64,000 bases of DNA from Asparagopsis taxiformis (Eukaryota > Rhodophyta > Florideophyceae > Bonnemaisoniales > Bonnemaisoniaceae). The position numbers were made by a program, and so were the translations under genes. The notes beneath the pieces are model-generated. The model made no database searches. It worked only from the letters and a program-made list of their open reading frames with translations, and had not been told where the DNA came from. Positions 54,113 to 63,100 of the stretch are shown here, in pieces. Where the stretch lies: NCBI GenBank assembly GCA_030407315.1, contig JALQPE010000276.1, positions 23,405 through 87,404 of the forward strand, read 5' to 3'. Numbering within the stretch: position 1 is the first letter of the stretch; the number at the start of each line of letters is the position of its first letter.

Positions 54113-54294
54113 AATGAAGCTTTCCCCGAAGCGATGGAACGATTGAGTTGCACGAGATACAAAAAAGATTGCTGTATAGTGTCGGTAACCACAACGGTCT
54201 GCGATGAACGTTCAGGTCAAGTCAAGTACCGGAGAATACGCCAACAGCCCAGATTGTATACGGTAGGCAGTCATCAACAGTATTTAATGAGGTA

Positions 54295-54553
54295 CAATTA
54301 CAGCTGTCGAGCTAGGCCGCGAGCACCCCTATGTCCGGAAGACGTCCTGATTTGAATTAAAATTTGGGCTATTCTCAAAAACATGCACATGTGAACATGT
54401 TTTTGAGATGGGTGTGTGCCGTACGGCACAATCGACCGCTGAAATCGATGTTTTTTGCAATATTTTTTTGCCGTGAATTGTAGAATTTCTGGTCTGGACA
54501 CCAATGCAACTGAGCTGGACATCCACCGGGCGTCCATTTCAACTTGGTCGTGT
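54295..54553 (-). repeat. Dispersed repeat copy R1 (left inverted terminus)
   Basis: On the minus strand it reads as a degraded coding stretch (LKWTPGGCPAQLHW), then a T-rich part, then GTGCCGTACGGCAC, then an internal palindrome (CACATGTG flanked by CAAAACATG arms), then TTTAATTCAAATCAGG and the shared terminus. It is inverted relative to R2 and R3. Confidence 0.8.
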
Positions 54554-54769
54554 ATTTTGCCTCTGCACGCATAACAGCATCCAAGCAGTCAGGTTCACTG
54601 CTCGGACGAAGTGCACCTGGAGTGTGAACGATTGGTTTTTGACAGGTGAGTACTGCTGAATAGGTTTCACCCTGGACTAATGGTGGCTGGACATGCTGCA
54701 TTATATGATATACTTCAACTCTGGAACGTAGCTTTATTTGTAGTCGAAATGAAAACATCTTTCGTGACC

Positions 54770-57700
54770 CTAATTCCATGCTCTAAACGCTGTCCCATAA
54801 TGAACGTAGAGCTCCTGCCCTGGACGGATATCGCGGATTGCACGTACTACGATGATCTTCGGATTTTCTAGGTCCTTGGCCTTGAGCTTCTTCCCCGTCG
54901 AACCGCTGCTGTAGTTCTCGACAAACTCGACGTTGGCCATCCGCCTGGTGTCTTCCGCCGGAGTGTCCTCACCTCGCAAATACCGCGGGTCGTTGATGAA
55001 CTGCGCCGAACAGAACGGAGCCGGAACAATCCAAATTGGATGCTCGATGTTTTCGTCGTCCTCCGCTGTTGCATACAGCTTGATGGCATACATCAAGAAT
55101 GTTTCCTTCGTTATCGCCATGTGACCCTCTCCGTACGCGAACCTCATCGACTCCTTGCTCATATCAGAGTACACAACAGTTCCGTAGTATGCACATACTT
55201 CGTCGCCAACATTAAATGTCTGTTCAGCGAAGAGCCCTCTTCCTGCATTTGGATGCTTAATCAGCGATGGTCGAACGCTCAATTTTTTCGCAACACAATC
55301 GTGTGCCCGCCTCACGCGAGGGTTTTCAGTTTGCAACCAGCGGCGCAGGGAAGGTGGCCAATAATGTACCGGTTTTTCCATGTGCTCGTGCGACGCAATC
55401 GACTCTGGGCACAGCTGCCAGAGGTACTGCCGAATATATTTCGGGAACCTCTGGTACAGGGGAAGGCCAGGTGGGGGTTCGATGATCCTGCGTTCCCTCT
55501 GTGTACGCATCGTGACAGAGGGGGACGCCAAGAACTTCTCAGCACTCTGTTTCGCTTCTGTCGTGACCCTCATGTCAGTGTTGTTTGAAAGAATTACACG
55601 TGACATGACTGCATACAGCTTTGGAAGCGATCGTGCCACACACAATTTGTCCATGTCACTGCCGACGAAAACACGGTGCTCAGGCAAGCTCATAGCTGCT
55701 TTTCCCGTTGCGAAAGTGCCAGAGAATGGATCGACAACAATATCACCAGGCTGTGAATGCTGGCTGATCAACTCCATCATGAGAGCGACGCTCTTCTGCT
55801 CTGCACGAACTCTGACCGTAGCACCGGTTGTGCTCCTTGTTCGCCACACCATCTCATTCGAATCGATGGCGGGCATATTGATGGTGACGTTGCACCACGC
55901 CGGGTACGTGCCGTCCATGTATCCGTGGTTCCTATAGGCCACCATCTCGCTTCCAGTCTTGAACGGAACACCTCGCTTCCAGAAGTGGATAGCGACCTCT
56001 GCCATGTTCATGCGTTGGTACCTCTTCCGCCCCGGCATTTGATAGAGGTGCCCAGGTAGTCGGACAAACAACAGAGGTACCTCGTCAACGAAGAAAACTG
56101 AATTCCGAACGACGTCCTCCTCCTCCTCGTCCTCATCCTCATCCGCACTTTCTTCGCCACTGTGCTGCGATGCTTCGGAGTCCGAATTCATGGACGTAAC
56201 CTCTTCTTCATCCGACCCGTCATCACTGGCAGCAGCATCGGTTGGGCCTTCTGACTGCGGTCCTTTGTACGTTTCCAAGTAATGGAACCATTCGTAGAAC
56301 TGCAAAACGGAGCAGAACACGATGCCGTGGCCACCGGGGCGCAACAGCTCGTCAAACACTTCGATGCTAGCCTGCATATCTTCTGCAGTTAGCCTGTCGT
56401 ACGAAGAGTTGGAATCGTTCCTCTTACGACGAACATTGTAGGGCGGATCAGTCAGAATGAGCTGAACGTTGCCCGTGATGGGCACGTGTTCTCGGCTCTC
56501 GTCGGCACTGACCAAATCTTCGAAAGGGACGTCGTACACCCGGCAATACTGACTCATTTTCGAAAGAAAGTCCTTTGCGAGAGCCTGCCCTTCACTTTCC
56601 TGCTCTTCTGTCGCATGGGGTGACGGTGACGGGGGAGACGGCCCTTGGGCAGTAAGACTGGTCCTCCCAGGTCCAAGTTGAAGCCTGGTTGTGTGTCTTG
56701 TCGACGGAACCAAACCTCTCCCTCCTGTGTTGCGACGAGTGGGAGTGTCATCAACCGGCTTGGGGACCTTTTCTGCGTCCGCGGCTTGTGGTGCCGGGCG
56801 GAGGACAGCCATAACGTCTTCGTCGAGGGTGTCAAAGTACGCTGGCAGCTTGTCCGGATTTCCGCTTGACAAGTATATTTCCAGCGCCCCCCAGCGGTCG
56901 GACTCCGGCCAGGTGTACAGGTCCGGGTTGACGATAAGAAACTGCAACCGGTCGAAGAACTTCCTCACAAGGTCCCTAAATGCACTGTGCTGCGCACTGG
57001 TTCTTGTCTCTACTTTTCCACCATATCCATCAGGATGAGATAGGGGAGCTTTGTCGTGGTAGAGATCTAGCTTCTGCTCCATCGGTGCGAATAGACCTTC
57101 ATCGAGCACGTCAAACCAATGCTCACTGCTGTCGAAAATGATGTACGGCGCCATCAACTCTTCGAAGCTGGAAAACTTTGCGGCGAAGGCCACATCGGTC
57201 CAAGCATGGTATAAAACTTGAACCACGTAACAAGCTCGATTAGTGCTTTTCCGATGGGCTGGGACGCGTGCGGCTTCGTTCCCCTCTTCGGCCGCGTCGC
57301 CTATTCGGCGACGCGGCAGGTTCTTGTTGTGATTTCGGATGATAGACAACGCTTGGAAATACATCAATACCTCGAACGTTTCCGGTGGAGCAAGAACGAA
57401 GGCGCTTGGTTCCCCGCGCTGCGGCGCCTGTAGTGGCGAAGGAAGCATGTTACATCCAATAAGGAAGGTCTGCGGCACGATCCCAGAAAGGATGCAGTGC
57501 TCAACCCATTGCCCGATACGCTCATCCTGTCTTGAAAACTCGGCAATCGGTAATGCCAGACGAACAATCTGCTTGGCTCGCTCAACGTTCATCTCTGCCA
57601 TGACGATTTCGGCAACATCCGCCTCGACTCCAGCATTCTTCGAACGACCGCTGAAGGCCATGCTGAGTCGACCTTGCAGCGCCGCAAATTGTTCTTCCGT

Positions 57701-57967
57701 GCCCTGCGCAACCCAAGCGCCAAGGTCCGCGTATGTGAAACCTCCCGGCTTGTCCGTCAAGTCTGCGAAACTTGAGTGGGCGAATAAATCCAGCAAGAGG
57801 CGGAGGAAGTCTTTGCCAGCGAGAGTAGTTTCGCGGGCGGCGCGACCTACGTTTCGACGTGTACCCATGTCACTAGAATCCTCCCAAGGGCTAGCGGGTT
57901 CGCGCAGAATTGGCACGGTTGCGTCGTCAACGATCGGATTGCTGTTGCGCCTGCGCTTATTCGTCAT
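54770..57967 (-). CDS. DNA N6-adenine/N4-cytosine methyltransferase fused to a SET domain, 1065 aa
   Basis: Residues 1-480 are an unassigned domain with a basic start (NKRRRN), plus a Pro/Ser-rich linker. The methyltransferase has the beta-class order: catalytic LILTDPPYNVRRKR (DPPY 507-510), an acidic insert (about 583-620, DEDEDEEEEDVV), then the AdoMet motifs RAEQKSVALMMELI and IVVDPFSGTFATGKAA (746-755). DPPY marks amino-group methylation of adenine N6 or cytosine N4. Residues about 895-1060 are a SET domain: HPNAGRGLFAEQTFNVGDEV, FINDPRY with ANVEF (in place of NHSC), and IRPGQELYVHYG. SET enzymes methylate lysines, often on histones. The frame is fully open with a good ATG. It lies between inverted repeats, so it is possibly transposon cargo. 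The combination suggests coupling of DNA and histone methylation (inference). Confidence 0.85.
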   Translation of the reverse strand: MTNKRRRNSNPIVDDATVPILREPASPWEDSSDMGTRRNVGRAARETTLAGKDFLRLLLDLFAHSSFADLTDKPGGFTYADLGAWVAQGTEEQFAALQGRLSMAFSGRSKNAGVEADVAEIVMAEMNVERAKQIVRLALPIAEFSRQDERIGQWVEHCILSGIVPQTFLIGCNMLPSPLQAPQRGEPSAFVLAPPETFEVLMYFQALSIIRNHNKNLPRRRIGDAAEEGNEAARVPAHRKSTNRACYVVQVLYHAWTDVAFAAKFSSFEELMAPYIIFDSSEHWFDVLDEGLFAPMEQKLDLYHDKAPLSHPDGYGGKVETRTSAQHSAFRDLVRKFFDRLQFLIVNPDLYTWPESDRWGALEIYLSSGNPDKLPAYFDTLDEDVMAVLRPAPQAADAEKVPKPVDDTPTRRNTGGRGLVPSTRHTTRLQLGPGRTSLTAQGPSPPSPSPHATEEQESEGQALAKDFLSKMSQYCRVYDVPFEDLVSADESREHVPITGNVQLILTDPPYNVRRKRNDSNSSYDRLTAEDMQASIEVFDELLRPGGHGIVFCSVLQFYEWFHYLETYKGPQSEGPTDAAASDDGSDEEEVTSMNSDSEASQHSGEESADEDEDEEEEDVVRNSVFFVDEVPLLFVRLPGHLYQMPGRKRYQRMNMAEVAIHFWKRGVPFKTGSEMVAYRNHGYMDGTYPAWCNVTINMPAIDSNEMVWRTRSTTGATVRVRAEQKSVALMMELISQHSQPGDIVVDPFSGTFATGKAAMSLPEHRVFVGSDMDKLCVARSLPKLYAVMSRVILSNNTDMRVTTEAKQSAEKFLASPSVTMRTQRERRIIEPPPGLPLYQRFPKYIRQYLWQLCPESIASHEHMEKPVHYWPPSLRRWLQTENPRVRRAHDCVAKKLSVRPSLIKHPNAGRGLFAEQTFNVGDEVCAYYGTVVYSDMSKESMRFAYGEGHMAITKETFLMYAIKLYATAEDDENIEHPIWIVPAPFCSAQFINDPRYLRGEDTPAEDTRRMANVEFVENYSSGSTGKKLKAKDLENPKIIVVRAIRDIRPGQELYVHYGTAFRAWN

Positions 57968-58308
57968 AATGGAATGAGTGGAAATTCGGTACAGGATGGC
58001 GACCGCTCGGCGAGACAGTCAAATTTGACGACGTATCTCGTGACGTTTGCACTCTTTCGTGAGGAACACTGGTTGATATCGAACGGAACAGAGTATACGG
58101 GTACACAGCACTGGAAAGGTCTTGAAACCCGTAACCGGTGTAGGTAATAAGTTGTGACGGATACGTGGTAGAGAAAAATTTTAAAAAGATTGTGATTCCC
58201 TGTCTTTGAGTGTTGTACTGCACGGCCGCCATGGCGGCTGTGACTGCAGTCACATAGGTTGTCACAGGTGCATCACGCTTACCAGGTGAGCGACATCCGG
58301 ACGGCCAC
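57968..58308. other. Spacer upstream of the methyltransferase-SET gene
   Basis: Presumed promoter and 5' UTR of the minus-strand gene. No strong TATA element was identified. It ends at repeat copy R2. Confidence 0.4.
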
Positions 58309-58495
58309 TGGACATGGGGATGTCCAGCTCAGATGCATTGCTGGCCAGACCAGAAATTCTAAATTTCGGGCAGAAAAAATATTGCAAAAAACATCGATTT
58401 GGGCGGTCGATTGTGCCGTACGGCACACCCCCATCTCAAAAACATGTTCACATGTGCATGTTTTGAGAATAGCCCAAATTTTAATTCAAATCAGG
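58309..58495 (+). repeat. Dispersed repeat copy R2 (truncated)
   Basis: It matches R1 and R3 from GGATGTCCAGCTCAG through GTGCCGTACGGCAC and the internal palindrome to CAAATCAGG, then diverges. It lacks the outer terminus found in R1 and R3. Confidence 0.8.
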
Positions 58496-58739
58496 ATGCA
58501 GATATTCGTCTTCTAGCATTGTCAGAACACATTCGTATAACCACATTTGGAGAACCTGAGCCCAGAGCTATCGGTTTTGGCGGGAGCTAAGCCATATCTC
58601 ATATAATCAGTAACTACTTCCCGCCAGCTGAGTGGTGGAACCCCTGCTATTTCTACCAACGAGACATACGGGGTGTCAACTCGGCAATCGTATATGATTT
58701 GGGTGCTAAATTTATTCAAGAGACGAATGGGCTTCGAAA

Positions 58740-59085
58740 AGGAGCCCAACAACGTCTTCTTGTGATCCATGGGTATAGGACTACTCTATTCTTCTCCAGG
58801 CTTCCACCATAGCCTCCTCCACCTCCGTTAATGGAAAGAATATCCGAACCGCACCTCAACATGTCTTCTTGTCATCCATGGGTACTGACATCTCACATGT
58901 TCTCCAGGCTTCCACCATAGCCTCCTCCGCCTCCGTTAATGGAAAGAATATCCGAACTGCACCTGAACATGTTTTTCTTCTCATCCATGGGTACTGACAA
59001 CACATGTTCTCAACATGTGAGATGTCAGTACCGGAGAAAGTTCTCCAGGCTTCCTCCGTAGCCACCTCCTCCACCTCCGTCTGTG
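58740..59085. repeat. Three tandem units of about 115 bp
   Basis: TTCTCCAGGCTTCCACCATAG, CTCCGTTAATGGAAAGAATA-type blocks and CATCCATGGGTACTGACA recur about 115 bp apart. Near 58884 and 59008 the same GTACTGACATCTCACATGTT word appears in opposite orientations, making a potential hairpin. Confidence 0.7.
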
Positions 59086-59369
59086 GGAATCAACACAACA
59101 TCACCACTGCGTTTACCTCACATCCACATCTCTCCGGGATGAAAACGGACGGACGACATAGGGTTTGTTCCGTAGATGTTTAGAATCTTTTAGAAAAAAG
59201 TAAACGAAAGAGAACTTCTCTTTCATTGAATGATATCTCGTCCCTGTCGCAATATGTTCCATTTCATTCTCGGGTTGCACACCCATCATGGGTGATCAAG
59301 GCCTGGATCAAACCCCCTTTCGATGGATAGGACAGATATTGGAAGGCTTTTAAGCCTGTGACCAAGCGG

Positions 59370-59619
59370 CTATAGAAAGGGAATTGTACCCCTGAAATGC
59401 GCTTTAGATGAACCAATGATGTACGTGATACTCTACTGTACGCAAGAGATACTTCGCTGATGTCCGGGATGAGCGTTGGACATTCTCCGTCCATTCATTG
59501 GTGTTATCGCTATGCGGCCATCAGCTGTAGAGCAAATGTTCCTTATCCGTACTCAGAGGAAACACCATGCATGTCATTGGTTCATCATGCCGCCATCTTT
59601 GGTTACATCTGAAGCTTAC
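59370..59619 (-). mobile_element. Candidate introner-like element, copy B (250 bp)
   Basis: On the minus strand it begins GTAAGCTTCAGATGTA after CCCA and ends CCCTTTCTATAG. It is homologous over its whole length to copy A at 22182-22439, including the words GCATAGCGAT and CAGCGAAGTATCTCTTGC. Here it does not interrupt a recognised gene. Confidence 0.6.
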
Positions 59620-59646
59620 TGGGATGCCTGCGTGGATGTAGGCAGC

Positions 59647-59920
59647 ACACGACCAACCTGAAATGGACGTCCGGTGGATGTCCGCTCAGATGCACTGCTG
59701 GCCAGCCCAGAAATTCTAAAATTTCGGGCACAAAAAATCTTGCAAAAATCAACGATTTGGGCGGGTCGATTGTGCCGTACGGCACACCCCCATCTCAAAA
59801 ACATGTTCACATGTGCATGTTTTGAGAATAGCCCAAATTTTAACTCAAATCAGGGTGTTCCCCGGATAAAGGGGTGCTCGCAGCCGCCCCAAAAGCCGCC
59901 TAGCTTGACAGCTGTAATTT
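59647..59920 (+). repeat. Dispersed repeat copy R3 (right terminus)
   Basis: It has the same structure as R1 but in direct orientation (LKWTSGGCP reading on the plus strand). It ends GCTTGACAGCTGTAATTT followed by TA. It begins 28 bp from the edge of introner-like copy B. Confidence 0.8.
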
Positions 59921-60197
59921 TAACACATTACACATCAAGGACACTGCCTGCTTCACGCCACCTCGTCAGGTTTCGAGAGCCCGACTCGGGCCCGTTCCGA
60001 ACGGACACTCACATCTCGATTGCCTCTCTTGCATTCCAGCGGTCACGATAGGTGTGTACCTAACAAAATTTCGGTTGTATTGTGTTATTATTTCCAGCGA
60101 TTGGCGTTCACGACCATTCTTCAACGTGAAACATACCATCCACATCACTCGAATACGTCAACGTCAACCATCTCTTTTCCTTTCCAACTCAACAACC

Positions 60198-63100
60198 ATG
60201 GCGGATACGCATTTCAGCAGTTTGTTTTCAACGGTTTTGCGGCGATCAAGTGAGCGCGTCAGGCGGAGTCGCGCGGACTCAAGCGCGGCGTCGATGTCAA
60301 TTTGTTTGCGGACGTGGACGGTGCGGCTGTGCATATTGGGACGGCTTCGGTGAGCACTGCTGGTGGCGATGTTGGCCTTCCGCGCACGCTGCACAACCAC
60401 AAGCTGCCGGAAACCGACGAGGCGGACTATATCGTCGTGCGCAACATTGCGACTAAGGACAAGTTCAAGGACCTCCCGTTCCCGTACATGTTTGATGGCG
60501 CCGAGGGACCGCCGAGAGACGATGGGTGGAGCATACGCCGCGGCGTTTTACCCTTGGGATACTCGGATGATGCGCCCCGCTGCGGAGGATGGCCCTAGCG
60601 ACATTCGTACCCCTGCTGCAGCGTCAAACTTCAACGCAGCGACGAACCAGGCCAGCTCGGGACGGATGCCCAGTACCGGTCGGCAGGCGAAATCACTGGT
60701 TCGGGGGGTACGAAGCATCCAGCACGCTCCGTCCGGTTTCGGGAGGCACGAAGCGCCCTGCTCGCTCTGCCAGACCCTCCAGTGGAGGCACGAAAGCCCT
60801 GCTCGCTCCAACGTCACCGAAGCTACTACGCAGGACGTAACCGAGGTGGACGACGAACCGGAGGTGGCGGAAAGCATTCGTGAGCAGCAGGGGACGCAAA
60901 TTACGGTGCCCAAGTTTGTGACGTCGGATTACGTCGGAGAAGGAGCGACTGTGTTGGTGAGGCAGCTAGTGGAACCGGCCGTGACCCTTCGGGATGTGAA
61001 AGAAGACCACGTGGAGGACCTGCGCAACAATATGTTGGCTGTGGGGTATGTGAGCTCTTCGCGTATCACTGTGACGGTGCTGAGGTCGCAGAACACGCAT
61101 CTGCCCCGACACGCGTCTGTTCCAGAATGGCAAATTCCATGCCAATGCGAACGTGACCGTGATCGACGGACTGCATCGTCTCAATGCTATGCATAGCATT
61201 GCGATGACTTCACGCGCCTCACCCGTATGCACCGAACCAAGCTGCCACAGGACGCAAACCGCTTGCGCTGGGTTACTCAGCCTCTGGATGTGTACTACCT
61301 TCGCCGCAAGGACGACAGTGATCTTCAGCCTCATGAGATCATCCACAAGAGTGCAGAGTCGAACCATACGACTGGGACGCAACTGACGGAGCGCTCCCTG
61401 GTTCGAATCTTGTCGTCCATCCAGCAGTTCATCCGTACGATTGCTGTTGCAAATAACGTGGAAAACGCTGGCGACTTGCGTGAGTCTGATGTCATCCGAA
61501 CATTGTTCGAGGCGCAGTTCATGGGGATGATGAATTCAACGAACACGGCCCGGCGGTGGACGCGTTTGGCTATAGCAACGCTGAAGCATCCTGTTCTCGA
61601 CGAAGTGTTGCGTGAGCTGAACAATTCCGAGCGCCGCAACGAGATTGGGATAACGCACCTGGACCCACAAGATAGTGCGCGAGTTGCTGGAGAAGAAAAC
61701 TTTGTCTTCGTCTTGCGTGGTCTTTCGGAGTACTTGAACCCTGCTCATGGTGGACGTCCGGAGGACGCTTTGACGTGAACGACTTCTATACATACGTCCG
61801 TCGCGTGACTGCAATAGCAAATTCTCTGTACGCTGCGTTTGGCGCCCAAAGAGTATTATGCGCAAGTCATTTCTGAGCACAGAGATGGCAATTGGGTCGG
61901 TTAAGCAGCCGAAGGAGTTGCAATGGCATCTCACCAATGCCATTGCAATGTATAGAGGGGGACGACCCGGAGCAGTGAGGTTCGAATGCGACGGAGAACC
62001 ACGCGTTTACAGGATTTGGAAACGAACTTGAAAGAGTTTTTCAATCCGACATTGAAGAAGAAGACTAAGGCTCGACGCAAACGCCGCCCTTCTGCTGCCA
62101 ATGTGAGACTCACTCACAAGAAGCAGCGGAATGTCGAACATGAGCCTGCTTCGCATGGCATCCGCCGCCGTTCACAGCGACTTCGCTCGACGGGGAGCAC
62201 ACGCCTCGAGGAAGAAGAGCCGGTTGTGGTACAACAATCCGCCGGGGAAGAAGAGCAGGCCGTTGTTGATAAACCCACCGATCAACAACAAGCCACTGCT
62301 TCCGGTGATGAGGTGACGAAGACTCCGCCCGTTCCCCCGATTCTGCCGTTGAGATTGTCCCCCAAGATAACCAACGTGCTGGTGCGACTCCCTCCAACCA
62401 AGAATCTGTCCATACCGCTTCGGACGAGGAAGACAAACAGGTGCAGACGAGGGCCAAGTCGAAAGCAAGGGGGTCCGCGAAGTGACAATTACATTCACTG
62501 TTCCGGAAGGAGTGGAAGTCGATGAAGACGGTTACATCGTTCGTGACTCTCCTTCTGAACACGACCTCCTGTTCGACGACCGTATGCCATCTCTTCCCGA
62601 CGATTTCGAAGTCAAAGACCGAGCCGAAGGGCATCATCTGGCGCAGCGTCCCGCGGACGTCATCGCATCGGTGAGGGTTGGCTGTCTGCCCCGATTGAGC
62701 TCAGGTTGTTATTGGAGAGTGTGGAAATCGATGAGGAGGGCAGAGAGGTGAGGTATTTGAAGCAAGTGGCGATGGACCCTGTGTTTGATTTGAGGGGCTG
62801 CATATTCCGGAACAACATCGGGCTCGTCATCTGTTTTCGAGATCGACACCATCTATCCGATGTTTTCGCAGCGTGGAAGATGGCTGCCAAGGCGATGTGT
62901 GAGCCTACATCGACGTTTCTACCCTCGAGGCTGGACTTCGCCCAGGTTGCGCGAATGTCTACAAGCTGGAAGGATTCGTATGAGGCCGGCACTGGTATGG
63001 CGTACTTCCACAATTGCCGAACGGAAATCAACGAGCGAGGGTATACGGTGATGCACAATTTCGCGGATGTAAGCTACCTCGATGCGTCGGACAAAGTTCC

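Larger units (their letters stand above)
54295..59920. mobile_element. Candidate inverted-repeat element carrying the methyltransferase-SET gene
   Basis: The left end reads TA-CAATTACAGCTGTC and the right end GACAGCTGTAATTT-TA, so both sides share about 23 bp of inverted termini flanked by TA. Longer inverted homology of about 260 bp (54295-54553 versus 59647-59920) lies inside them. The interior holds the methyltransferase-SET gene, a third partial repeat copy, a tandem repeat and an introner-like copy. It could be one 5.6-kb DNA element (TA duplication as in Tc1/mariner-type elements) or two remnants in opposite orientation that happen to bracket the gene. Confidence 0.45.

Noticed and set aside
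56000..57977. Several 100-210 codon plus-strand frames opposite the methyltransferase-SET gene
   Set aside because: Shadows of a long high-GC coding frame; no motifs.
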